From: Hygrophila difformis
Lineage: Eukaryota; Streptophyta; Magnoliopsida; Lamiales; Acanthaceae
Direction: 5' to 3'
DNA length: 64,000 nt
Assembly: GCA_030278955.1 (NCBI GenBank)
Contig: JAOANR010000005.1
Coordinates: 35,033,105 to 35,097,104, forward strand
Below the pieces are notes generated by a model. The model was not told where the DNA came from and ran no database searches. It saw nothing but the letters and a program-made list of their open reading frames with translations. Both the position numbers and the translations under genes were made by a program. This document shows, piece after piece, positions 1 through 10,025 of this stretch (position 1 is its first letter; each line of letters opens with the position of its first letter).

Positions 1-420
1 GAAACAAATCAAGGAGGCCTCATCTTGAGGAAATATATCAGAGAGTGATGCGGCCGCATAAGGAAACAAATCAAGAAGAGATTATGGAGCAAAGTAGCTT
101 GAGGAATCAACACCACTATGGAGGCCATCCATAAGGAAACAAATCAAGGCCGGATCATGGGGAGTTCGTAGCCTGAAGACTCTCACTACTATATATGCAC
201 CAAGCGGCACCATATGCGAGGACACCTCCAATACTCTTCCAAAGAGCGTATTTAATTATTTTCTTTTCCTGCAATTTTACTGCTTCCTGTTCTTAAATTC
301 ATTTACCGCTTTCTTTCAATTCCTGTTTTTTTCCTAGTTTTTCTGTAATCTTTCCCCAAGTTTCATTAATACAAGAGAAATTCCTTTCTCCCAAATTTTA
401 CTGTTAACAATTTCTCATGA
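1..420 (+). promoter_or_regulatory. LTR-like fragment with triplicated upstream motif and TATA box
   Basis: The motif ATAAGGAAACAAATCAAG occurs at 58-75 and 131-148, and its last 13 bases occur again at 1-13. The copies are followed by a TATA-like stretch (TATATAT at 190-196) and then a T/C-rich leader. Spaced upstream repeats before a TATA box are typical of the U3 region of an LTR retrotransposon, so I infer the promoter half of a truncated or solo LTR that begins before the window. Neither LTR end, no PBS and no second copy is visible. The direct repeats are seen; the LTR assignment is inference. Confidence 0.4.
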
Positions 421-844
421 TGCTCTAAGTTCTAGCACCCATTGGATAGTATTCATCCCGCTTTTCGTTTTAAATCCCATGAAATTCATCAAACTAAAGT
501 GTGTTAACTAACAACCAATTAACCCATTGATATAAATAAGTGAATTCATATAAAAATATGATAGAGAGAGAATTAAACTAAATTATTGAAAATTAGAATA
601 AAAGACAGAACATGCCACACCTACACAAGAAATATTATTATTTCACTTTTGCAACTTCAACTCAAACTATTATTACAATAATACCGAAATTATCCATTCA
701 AAGTATATATGCTAATTGCTAAACACAAAATTTAAAAATTAGAAAATCCAAGAAAATAATAAAGAAATTCAAGTATAGAAAACAGGGAAGGGCTTGTGTG
801 CGTGTGGCTGTACCCACAACCACCATATATGTGATGTGTGTTGT
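421..844. other. AT-rich intergenic DNA without recognisable gene
   Basis: Low-complexity AT-rich sequence with short ORFs that show no family signature. I see no supported feature here. Confidence 0.6.
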
Positions 845-1000
845 GTTGTGTGATTGATGAAATGATATGTTTTATGTGATAGATGAAATGATATGTTTTG
901 TGTGATGTGAGACATGCTTTGTATGATGAAAGAATATGTCATGAGAGAGATGTTTTGTATAATGCTTTGATATGCTTTTGTGATGTCTGAATATGCATAT
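845..1000. repeat. Degenerate minisatellite of about 26 bp
   Basis: A unit containing GATGAAATGATATGTTTT is repeated almost perfectly at about 856 and 882. More degenerate copies continue to about 1000, rich in TGTGATG and ATATG. An open frame across it on the - strand is an effect of the repeat, not a gene. Confidence 0.6.
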
Positions 1001-1207
1001 TTTTGAAAGGATTGTACCATAACCAAATTGTAAAAAACATTATATATAGCCATCGTTCATATATGTGTTTAACATACTTTAACAAAAACTCGCCAAAAAA
1101 AAACATACTTTAACAAAAATAAATTAATATTCACGCCATAGAAATCCCTCAAGATGCAAAATAATGTCAATAACCTTAAAAAATGGGAATGGTTGTTGTA
1201 CACATAG

Positions 1208-1731
1208 TTGTTAAGATCCCGATCCTGATCTTAGGATCTTACGATTTTACGATCACACCTCTCTAAAACGATCCCGATCCTTGTAGGATCTTAAAATTTG
1301 TAAGATCCCGATCCTGGTAGTAGAATGTTACGATCTTATAGTCATACTCTCTCAAACGCTTCTACGATCTTACGATCTTACCCTCTTAAACGCATAAAAT
1401 TTTTGTAGTATTTTATAATTTGGGATCAAAATAACTTGTTTCATTTAATTTTAAAGATAAGAGCTTGTATTCCTTATGTATGATGTGTAAAAAAACATAA
1501 CATGTATGTATGTGGAAATATTTTATGTTTGATTGTGATATTTTTGTATTGTATTGTATTAATTAACTTGCAAGATTCATAAATACACAAAATAATGCTT
1601 TTACTTGTCAGTATGCATAACTAAGTTTATCTATTATTGCAATTTCATAAGATCTTAGGATCCCGATTCGATCCTGCGATCCCGATCTTGCAAAGAGAAA
1701 AACGATCCCATATAGGATCCCGATCTTAACA
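1208..1731. mobile_element. GATC-rich terminal-inverted-repeat element (MITE-like)
   Basis: The left end begins GTTGTTAAGATCCCGATCCT and the right end finishes with its imperfect reverse complement, ending GGATCCCGATCTTAACAAC, about 525 bp apart. Both ends contain many subterminal copies of GATC-centred motifs (ACGATCTTA, GATCCCGATCC, AGGATC), which is the usual arrangement of transposase-binding repeats in non-autonomous DNA transposons. No coding sequence is present. No clean target-site duplication is visible, so the superfamily is left open. Confidence 0.55.
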
Positions 1732-2042
1732 ACCTTGGTTGTACAGATTATATATCCATTAGAAAATGGGAATGGTTGCAAAATAATGCCAATAATGATA
1801 AAAGCAACCCAAAAATCAATAAACATCAACAAAAATTGGATATCCATTATGAAATTACAGTTTTAATTACATAGATAACTACATAATATGTACTTCATAG
1901 TATATGTTTCTTCTTTATTCCTATATACGAGAATTCTTGTTGTACAAATTCTATACATACAGTCTGTGATGGCAATGTAAGAAAGCAACGCCCCTTATAA
2001 TTTTTATGATGTTTGGATATAGTGTTGTGATGACATTTTTAA
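1732..2042. other. AT-rich flank carrying a duplicated flank segment
   Basis: The words AAAATGGGAATGGTTG and GCAAAATAATGYCAATAA are present left of the GATC-rich element (1154-1196) and again to its right (1762-1795), in swapped order. No gene is visible. Confidence 0.5.
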
Positions 2043-2044
2043 TA

Positions 2045-2326
2045 CTCTCTACGTTTTTGTTTTTGTTTTTTTTTTTTTTTTTAATTTGCTTCGGACCCGT
2101 CTTACACACAGTACAATGTACATTTTAAACCACTAATAACTTAAGTTCGGTATAAGTAAAAAATTCTAAAATTTCGATATTTAAAAACTACATGACGAGA
2201 CAAATCTAACAAGATTCCACCTGGCTATATTTTAACTTGTATAACTATGGTAAAACTTTAAGTTAAAACCTATGTATGAAAAGTGACAAATTAACCATTA
2301 TAGCTATTAATAAAAAACGGAGGGAG
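2045..2326. mobile_element. Stowaway-like MITE
   Basis: The right end reads CGGAGGGAG followed by TA. The left end is a degenerate CTCTCTACG preceded by TA (2043-2044). The CTCCCTCCG terminus with a TA target duplication is the signature of Stowaway/Tc1-mariner MITEs. The 282-bp length fits, and there is no coding sequence. A related partial copy lies at 2465-2661. Confidence 0.75.
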
Positions 2327-2464
2327 TACATTATATAATATGACTCTTGTGTCACATAACACCATTTTCCCACCAATTCTACACGTACAGATTTTCCTTA
2401 ATATGCAGAGTATGTAATTCATTTTACTTTCTTATTAGTACTAAAATACAAATAGAATATTATA

Positions 2465-2661
2465 CTTCCTCTGTTTTTTTTGTTTGCTACGGACCCACAC
2501 AACACATAGTCCAATGCACATTTTAAACAATTAATAACTCAAATTCGGTATAAGTAAAAATTCTAAAAGTTCGATATTTAAAAACTATAAGACAAGACGA
2601 ATCTAACAAGATCTCACTTGACTATATTTTAACTTTTATACTATAAGACGAGACGAATCCA
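2465..2661. mobile_element. Partial second Stowaway-like MITE, broken at the LINE junction
   Basis: The body is nearly the same as the copy at 2045-2326, sharing the GGTATAAGTAAAAATTCTAA and TTCGATATTTAAAAACTA segments. It begins with a degenerate CTTCCTCTG after TA and stops near 2661, where LINE ORF1 sequence starts. A possible right remnant (ATTACGGAGTAC) lies at about 7624-7633, beyond the LINE, which would fit a LINE insertion into this MITE. Confidence 0.55.
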
Positions 2662-3096
2662 ACAAACCCTCCACCTTCTTCGTCGGGTGCTGGTGGGGCT
2701 CCGACGTCGTCGGGTCCTGGTGGGGCTCCGACGTCGTCGGGTACTGGTGGGGCTTCGACGTTGGACGTGGTGACCGGTGGTGGTTTACATGTCGGAAAAG
2801 GCAAGGAAGCAGTTGTGGAATCTTCCTTGCATGTTTCCCATTTGACGGATGTTGAGGGGATTACTGGTAGTGGTCCCTCTAATTCTAGGGACTTGGGGTG
2901 TGGAGAATCTCATGTGGGCAGTTGGATGCTTGTTACACGTCGTAAACCTTGGAAGAAAGGAGTTTCACCTGTTGATAAACCTTTTGATAAACCAGTTAAT
3001 AAGGAGGCTCACCTGGAGGGCTCACAAGGAACTGAGCGTAATGGGCCTGGGGCCGCATCTAGTGCTCCTTCCGAGGCCTTGAGTCCTCCTGGATAG
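2662..3096 (+). pseudogene. LINE ORF1 C-terminal fragment
   Basis: A frame open to a stop at 3096 contains GSWMLVTRRKPWKK, resembling the conserved xGxWMLVxRRK segment that follows the zinc knuckle in ORF1 of plant L1 elements. The rest is Ser/Gly/Pro-rich linker. Three tandem 27-bp units at 2680-2706, 2707-2733 and 2734-2760 encode a repeating SSGxGGAPT peptide. ORF1 proteins bind element RNA; here the RNA-binding N-terminus is missing, so it cannot be functional. Confidence 0.65.
2680..2760 (+). repeat. Three tandem 27-bp units inside the LINE ORF1 relic
   Basis: Three consecutive 27-bp units, each starting TCGTCGGGT and ending CGACG, differ at one or two positions. They are in frame with ORF1 and expand a Gly/Ser/Pro linker. 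Confidence 0.9.
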
Positions 3097-3440
3097 GGGA
3101 TTGGCCTACGCTATCAACATTTCATGATGGGCCTTCTACTGGTGGACTGGGCCGGCCCAAAAACCGTCCTCAAAGCTTTAAGCGGGTGCGTATGGATTCA
3201 GACTCTCCTCCTGTGGTTCCTGGAAAGGTCTGGAGTTCTCGACCTGATGGTCGCGGTGGCTACGGGTGCGATTACTGTAATGGATGTCTCCATCGAGCCC
3301 TCCCCGGTTTCTGGGATGGAGGGAGTGGAGTCTACAGTGGTTGCTCGTTTGGAGCAGGATGCCAATATTCAAGAATCGCCTCAATCTTCTTGAGGGGAGG
3401 GTCGGTGTAATGGGGAGGAGGTATTTTCTCAACCTTTATT

Positions 3441-6400
3441 ATGTCTGAATTTCGGGATTTCTCAATTTTCTCTTGGAATGTGCGGGGCTTCATGAATTCT
3501 CAAGCTCGGCGTACTTTGTCAGATTATATATAATGAAATAGGCCATCTCTTGTTATACTCTTGGAACCTCAGGGTTTTTTTGATCGGGTGCGTAATTTTA
3601 TTTTTATGTCTGGGCTACTTTCCAGTTAGCAATGAGGAATCGATTGGGCGTGCGAGAGGCATTTGGCTTTTGGGCGTTCGGGTCTTTCGGTGGAGTTATG
3701 TAAATTTGAGGTTGCGGATCGCTTTGTGACTATATCCATCCGAGCTGGTTCTGTGCAGTGGAAATGCACTTCAGTTTATGCCAATCCTAATTTCCAGAGG
3801 CGTCAGATCAATTGGAACTATCTCCAGGATTTGGCCGGCCATATTGATGTCCCCTGGATGTTGGTGGGAGATTGGAATGAAGTCTTGCTACCTTCTGAGG
3901 TTTTAGGCGGCGCTTTCATTCAGGCTAGAGCTGATTTGTTTCAAGAATGCATTTCTGCGTGCTGTCTGCTCCACATTCAGACAGAAGGCTCTATCTTTAC
4001 TTGGTTTCGACAAGCTCTCCAATCTCAATTTATAAAGGAGCGTCTTGATAGGGTGCTTGCAAATATCTCTTGGATTGATTTGTTTTTGAATAGGCATGTC
4101 CGGTTTTACCAAGGGTTGGGTCGGACCATGCCCCCTTGCTAGTAAATTGTGGGGTAGCAACTCTCTCTGTGACTGCCCGACCTTTACGTTGGGAAGCCTT
4201 ATGGAGTCACCACCCCTCTTATCAGAAGTTTGTGCAAGTTACATGGTTAGATATATCGGGGTCTTTTCTTCTAGGCTGGAGCAGCTTAAGGTTTTGTCCA
4301 TCCAGAATTGTAAGTCTCAATTTCGGAAATTACGGATTAAAAAGAAGAAGTTGTTAAGAAGGTTGGCCGGTTTGGATCGGGTCCTTTAGTGTGTGGATTC
4401 TCAGCAACTCATTTCACTTGCGAAGCGGCTATAGAGCGAGTATCAGGATTTGTTGAGTCGGGAGTAAGTGTTCTGGTACTAACGTGCACGGGAGAATTGG
4501 ATACGGGTCGTAGATTGCAATTCCCGATACTTTCATGCTCAGGCGAAGTTCCATCACCACAGAAATAAAATTCATGGACTATTCTGGGATGATGGTACTT
4601 GGTGTAGCGAGTAGGCTTCACTAAAAACCATGGTGCGAGACTTTTATGTAAACCTCTTCACTGATCACCCTCATTCAGACCCCGCTTCAGTGCTGGCCCC
4701 TTTATGACCTCTCTCTGTATCTGATGGCCTAGTGTCTGATGGGGAGGTTTTTCAGTCTGAAGTTGATACAGCTCTGACGCAATTTAGGGCCCTGTCGGCC
4801 CCGGGGACAAATGGATACCCGGCGGCTTTCTATAAGTAATACTGGGATATTCTTGGGGGGGATGTTGCTGCTATGGTTCGCCGTGCTTTGGAAACCGGAA
4901 GCTTTGAGCCGGCCTTAGCTCAGGCTTTCATTTGCCTAATTCCCAAAGTTTCGGTCCCTTGTAACATCAAGCAGTTTCGGCCAACAACACTTTGTAACAT
5001 TAGTTACAAATTCATCAGTAAGGTGCTAGTCAATCGGTTGAGACCTATGTTGTCTAACTGCATTTCCCTTTTCCAGTCAGCCTTCCTGCCGGGACGCAGC
5101 ACCGTTGATAATGCTATCTTATTGCAGGAATTGGTTCACAGTTATCCAGGCGGCATGCTCGGTTTGATGCTATTATCGCTAAAATTGATTTAGAAAAGGA
5201 CTATGATAATGTTCGTTGGCCTTTTCTTGAGGAGTGCCTTTGTCAGATGAATCTTCCAGTTTCCCTTCGACGTATTATCATGCAGTGCATTTCCTCCCTT
5301 GTTTACTCGATTCTTTGGAATGGTGAACCCTTATTAGAATTTAGGCCTTATCGTGGACTTCGACAGGGCGACCCCTTCCCCCCCATGTTTATTTAATATT
5401 TTGATGGAGAGGTTATCAGTCACCATTCAACAAAAAGTTCATGTGGGGAATTGGAGACCGTCTGTCTCATGATGGTCAGGGTATATATCATCTGCTCTTC
5501 GAGAATGATTTGATATTATGTTCCATAGGAGTGGAATCCAGTATTACATCTCTTGCAAACACCCTGAACTCCGTTGCCTCAGCTTTTTGTCTTCGGGTGA
5601 GTATGCAAAAATTGATGGCTGTTGCTTCAAATACTGTCTCAGAGTTGCATAAGAATTTGTTCATACATGCTACTTCTATTGCTTTCAAGGATGATTTTGG
5701 TAAGTACCTTGGATTCCCGATCCACCATAGGCGGGTTCGGGCTTCCTCCTATGATTATATCTTGGAAAGAATGGATCAACGGATTTCTTGATGGGCTATG
5801 CGTCAGCTCAATCAGGCGGGTCGACTTACTTTGGCGCGCCATGTCCTTTCCTCCATCCGGCCTGCCCTATGCAATTGGGTTGGCTCCCCGATTCAGTTTG
5901 TGAAAGGATTGATCGTCGCATACGATCCCTGGTGTGGAAGGACAGAACTGGCAAGGGCATTAATCTTGTCTGTTGGGATTGTATTGCGAAACTCAAGAGC
6001 TGTGGTGGTCTGGGACTTTGTAGAGCTCGATTTTCCAATATTGCTTTGCTGGGGAAGTTGGTCGACGATCTGATTTGCGATCGTGGTAAATGTTGGGTGC
6101 ATGAGATTGCTCACAGATATTGTCCACATCGTATGATGGTGAATGACCTTCCTGCGGCCGGGTCTTTTTCTTGAAGGAGTATCAGTAAAGCCTTTATGAT
6201 TCTCAAGGGCTGGTATTCCTTTAGAGTTGGGGATGGTTCTAGCTCGCTCTGGTTTGCACCTTGGTTCCGTGGCACTCCACTAGGGCCGTTGTTGTCATTT
6301 ATAGAATTCTATGATCTTGATTACAGGATTTCTGAAATTATTGAGGGGCAGAACTGGAACCTTTCTCATTTATACACTAATCTGCCGCCACAGGCCCGTG

Positions 6401-7599
6401 ATGATATTCTTCAAACTCCACTGCCATGTATCCATCCTAATTCTTTTGATGGTTGGCTGTGGAAATCATCTATCGATGGCCAGTACTCGTATCTTTTGGG
6501 GACCGACAGCTCTTCGAAGGGATGGGCTTGGATGTGGTCCAATCCTTTTCCTGAGAAGACCTGTCTCTTGATTTGGTGCATGGCTCATATGGCGTTACCT
6601 TGTAATTCTCTTCGGTTCCGGAGAAATTTGGCTTCTTCACCCTTATGTAGCATCTGTGGGGTGGAAGAGGAAGAATGGTGCCATGCTCTCTTTTTTTGCC
6701 CTTGGGTCTCTGCTTCTTGGTCAGTGCTGGGAGTGTTTGTTCCGTCGGATTTGAGTAGCCTTGCTAAGTATGACATTCGTCACTGTCTGTTGGGGCTATT
6801 TTGCCATTTGGTACCCTCTTCATTGATGCCTTGTGGGTGTTTTGGAATGAGAAGAATTTGAGAATTTTACAAGGGGTGCTCCTCCAGTCCACAATTGATT
6901 CAACGTCAAGTGTCTCACCTTCAGGCTGCACTTGCAGCAGTGAAACTTGCTCCTAGGCGTGGTCAGCCCCATCCCCGGCTGGTTTGTTGGAAGATATGAA
7001 GCTGGCATGACGTTTTTATACACTCAGATGGCTCCATTCTTGCTAATGGCAGTCGGGCTGGCTATGGGGCGGTGCTTTGGGATAATGGAGGTGCATGGCT
7101 TGGAGGCGTGTGATTTCTTGGTCTTGCTTCGGTGTTGCAAGCTGAATTAACTGGCATTTTGGAGGGCCTTCTGCTGGCCAAGATGAAGGGATACGTTGAA
7201 GTCCTTTGTAGGAGTGATTCTTGTCATGCCCTTAGCCTGCTGAAAGCTACTTCTGCCAGCAGTCATTGGCTTTCGGTTCTTCTTGCTAAGATTGATGACG
7301 TGCGTAGATCCGTCCTCATATGTCACTTTGAGCACATTTTGAGGGAGGGAAATGCGGTAACGGATGGTCTTGCTCGGATGGGTGCGGACAATGAATTATT
7401 TTTCACAACCTGGGCGTTTCCTCCGGACTCTCTAAAGCCTCTTCTGGCAGCCGACGTTGCTGGGATTGGTTTCCTAGGCAATAATTTGTTTTGCCAATTC
7501 CTTCTTATTCTTGTGTTGTTTTCTGTTGTTTCGGTTTTTTTCTTGTATATTTCTCCTTTTTTCCGAGCCCATGAGGGCTGTCCTGCTAAAAATCTTTAA
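3441..7599 (+). pseudogene. LINE ORF2 relic: endonuclease, reverse transcriptase, RNase H
   Basis: The start ATG at 3441 is followed by the endonuclease opening FSWNVRGF. Further endonuclease motifs appear at 3840-4080 (PWMLVGDWNEVL, the GDWNE active-site region, and ERLDRVL). RT sequence covers about 4740-5800 (LIPKV, FRPTTLCN, FLPGRSTVDN, AKIDLEKDYDNV, GLRQGDPF). The catalytic FADD box is FEND at about 5499, so a metal-binding Asp is lost. A zinc-ribbon-like connector follows at 6196-6861. The RNase H opens with HSDGSILANG near 7020 and ends with ILREGNAVTDGLARMGA near 7385. At least eight frame breaks or stops separate these pieces, so it is a dead copy. Confidence 0.8.
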
Positions 7600-7610
7600 A
7601 AGAACTGAGG

Positions 7611-8089
7611 AAATATTATATTATTACGGAGTACTATTTTGTGGGGTTTGACCCCCAAAAAAATATTACGGCGCTGCCCTTATTCACACACACATGGAGT
7701 GTATTTGTACAAAACACACACCCAAACCAGATAAAATTAAACTAAAATGAACAAGAATGTACTTATGTAAAATATTTTATATTATACTGTAGTATATAAC
7801 TTGCAATTGTATGTTTTGGGTCGAAATTTTTGACGCTGAACAAAGTCTAACTAGCCGACGTAAGCAATGATTTATTCACCATTAATTGGGGTCTGCTAAT
7901 TCCGCTCGTCCAAATCAAGCATTTATAAAATATATATTATAAATATTTATCATTACATACATATACTTCATGTCTGTGCATAAGCTAGTGTAAGTAATAT
8001 AATAATCCTTTGTTTGACCCGTGTTTTTCTCATTTACCTTTTAATACTCGGTATGTAATCATATTTAATTTTGATATGTTAACGACTTA
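7611..8089. other. AT-rich intergenic DNA
   Basis: Low-GC sequence with a small palindrome around 7640-7655 (GGGGTTTGACCCC) and no recognisable gene or element. Confidence 0.6.
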
Positions 8090-8256
8090 GAGGGTGTTTG
8101 GATAAGCTGTAGGAAAATGAATTATCTGCTTATTGCGTTTTCAAAACGCAAATAATCAGTTTAACCGCTAAAAAACGATGCTGCAAACCTGATTATTTGC
8201 GTTTTGATAACGCAATAAGCAGATAATCTATTTTATATCGCCAATCCAAACACCTC
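8090..8256. mobile_element. Foldback Tourist/Harbinger-like MITE, 167 bp, TSD TTA
   Basis: The termini are GAGGGTGTTTGGAT at the left and ATCCAAACACCTC at the right, flanked by a TTA duplication at 8087-8089 and 8257-8259. A 3-bp TTA/TWA duplication with a GG-TGTTTGG terminus is characteristic of PIF/Harbinger (Tourist) MITEs. Beyond the termini the arms stay almost complementary: a segment with ATTATCTGCTTATTGCGTTT on the left pairs with AACGCAATAAGCAGATAAT on the right. The element would therefore fold into one long hairpin. No coding capacity. Confidence 0.85.
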
Positions 8257-8447
8257 TTAGTGAGTGATTAGGCTGCTAATTAATTACAATATTAGTACTA
8301 TCATTATATACATTATCTCTTGGTAATACTAATACTATAATGCAATGAAAGAAAGAATAGTCAAATCAGTAGTGTTGACTGCTGACCCGTGTTTGCTGAT
8401 TATATATATGATCAAATTAGACATATATAGCAAACTCTAAAAAAATA

Positions 8448-8695
8448 TTATTATTATTCTAGAATCACATAATTAAATCTTTGTAAGCAATGTGATTGGA
8501 TTATGGATTTGCTTTATATTTAGTTCTTGGGCAGCCAACCACTAGCTTAGTCATTACATAAATATTATCAATGTCTACAAGGCATTAATTAAATACTACT
8601 ATTATTCAAGAATGAGATAATTAAATCTTTATAAGAAAGGCCATTGGCCTGTTTGTGCTACAAGTTTTGTTCTTGGGCAGCCCTCCACTAGTTTT
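8448..8695. repeat. Diverged direct duplication of about 100 bp
   Basis: Segment 8448-8550 and segment 8598-8695 share ATAATTAAATCTTT and GTTCTTGGGCAGCC in the same order and similar spacing, ending at CCACTAG. They look like a diverged tandem duplication with about 150 bp between starts. No function inferred. Confidence 0.6.
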
Positions 8696-8699
8696 TAAC

Positions 8700-9427
8700 T
8701 AATCCTTTAGTTAAATTAATTGATTTTGAACATATTTCATTTGAAGACATAAATAAAAATATAAACTGGGTATTCAAATCTAGGACTAAGATCTGAAATA
8801 ATTAAAGACCAACATTTCAACCTAGCTAATTATTTAGATGAAACACTTTATTGCTAATCAATTTTTATATTCCATTTCTTTTATATATATACGTGTAAAA
8901 CAAAATGCTTCTATATAATTAACCAAATTTAAAAATAAACATAAGAATTAAAATAATGGTATATATTGAGATTGGGGTTTAACCTAATATCAAATTATTG
9001 TCTTTCTACCTTGAGGTTTGAGGTTTAAGGAGTTTGAATTATCGACCTTATCTCCACACTTTTATCAACTTTCATATTTAAGTTCTCCTGATCGGTTTTG
9101 CTGTTATTTAGTAAAATATTTAATTATTCATCAAGTTGTATTTCAACATATATACAACACATATTTAAATTTATGATATTATTTATTGAAAATAATATCA
9201 TAAATATTATAAATGTGAGGTTTGCGCGGCGGCAGATAATTTCGTTTGTGTGTCTATTCCACTTAAGTGTTTCAATTATAATTTTGAACACATGTAAATA
9301 TAAATCATGCATAGCGGAATTTACAACAACAATTAAACAAAAAATAAACAAATTAGTAAATTTATTGATCCAGTTCGGCCGCAATCTAAGTCAAGGAGAT
9401 ACCAATTCAATAGTGTATGTTCCACTA
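8700..9427. other. AT-rich intergenic DNA
   Basis: No element end, coding signature or RNA gene seen. Short ORFs on both strands are compositional. Confidence 0.6.
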
Positions 9428-9436
9428 TATTTTTAA

Positions 9437-9617
9437 GAGGTAATAACTAAAATAGACCACCAGAAAGAGTCATTTCCACTTTTAAGCCACGATATTTTGA
9501 TTTAGGAAAATAGGCCATTAGAAGGATTTCGGGCCTGAATTTAGGCCATTGAATTGGAATTCGGGCTGCGATGGCCTAAAAATGGAAATGACTCATTCTG
9601 GTGGCCTATTTTAGTTT
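9437..9617. mobile_element. Mutator-like inverted-repeat element, left part
   Basis: The terminus GAGGTAATAACTAAAATAG at 9437 is matched in reverse complement at 16886-16904. The match extends to about 100 bp and includes the word for GCCACGATATTTTGATTTAG. The outer flanks read TATTTTTAA (9428-9436) and TATTTTTTTAA (16905-16915), a plausible 9-11 bp duplication with T-run slippage. Long terminal repeats with a 9-bp duplication fit Mutator-like elements. A second inverted copy of the tip lies at 9585-9617, so this segment could instead be one small MITE of about 180 bp. Confidence 0.5.
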
Positions 9618-9905
9618 TTTTCAATTATTTTTTAATTTTATGTAATTAAAATATATAATACTCATTTTGTGTCATTATTTATGTCCTACTTTTTTTTTCT
9701 TGTTCCAATATTTTTATTTCATTTTTATTTTAAAAATAATTAAATATTAATTGTCAAACCCACTCATCAACTTACATTAATAAATAAATGTATTAAACTT
9801 TCATATTACCCTCTACCATTAATAATTCCAATCCACCCCTCAACCACATATCAGTAAATCACACATAAATAAATAAATTAAAATTATAAACTCATTACAA
9901 TCATA
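9618..9905. other. AT-rich spacer between inverted-repeat element and MITE
   Basis: AT-rich sequence with poly-T and poly-A runs and no coding signature. Confidence 0.5.
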
Positions 9906-9978
9906 CTCCCTCCGTCCCACCAACCATGTCCTGTTTGACATTTTGATACTGTTTAATTGTTCAACTTTGACTCAATTT
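9906..9978. mobile_element. Left half of a Stowaway-like MITE split by a LINE
   Basis: CTCCCTCCGTCCC follows TA at 9904-9905. The remainder of the MITE lies at 16605-16807, beyond the LINE, and ends GGGACGGAGGGA. The LINE entered at the AACTTTGACTCAATTT word, which is now present on both sides. Confidence 0.75.
9963..9978. repeat. LINE target-site duplication, left copy
   Basis: AACTTTGACTCAATTT is repeated exactly at 16605-16620, directly after the LINE poly-A. The first two A bases may belong to the tail, so the duplication is 14-16 bp. Duplications of this length are typical of target-primed reverse transcription. Confidence 0.9.
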
Positions 9979-10025
9979 AAGGACAAAAGTGAGTTGTTGA
10001 TTTACTGCTAGAAGTGAATTGAACT

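Larger units (their letters stand above)
2662..7610 (+). mobile_element. 5'-truncated, decayed L1-type LINE with RNase H (LINE-1 of window)
   Basis: Relics of ORF1 (C-terminal part only), an AP-endonuclease, an RT and a C-terminal RNase H follow in the order of plant L1 LINEs, all on the + strand. The missing N-terminal half of ORF1 and the abrupt start inside a MITE fit 5' truncation during target-primed reverse transcription. Many frameshifts and stops show it is old. The 3' boundary is uncertain (about 7600-7664). A short A run lies at 7657-7663, but no target-site duplication is clear. Confidence 0.8.

Noticed and set aside
769..1053. 94-residue - strand ORF with His/Ser/Gln-rich repeats
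   Set aside because: Generated by the TGTGATG minisatellite.
9098..9436. 112-residue + strand ORF
   Set aside because: AT-driven composition, no motif, and an antisense frame of similar quality overlaps it.
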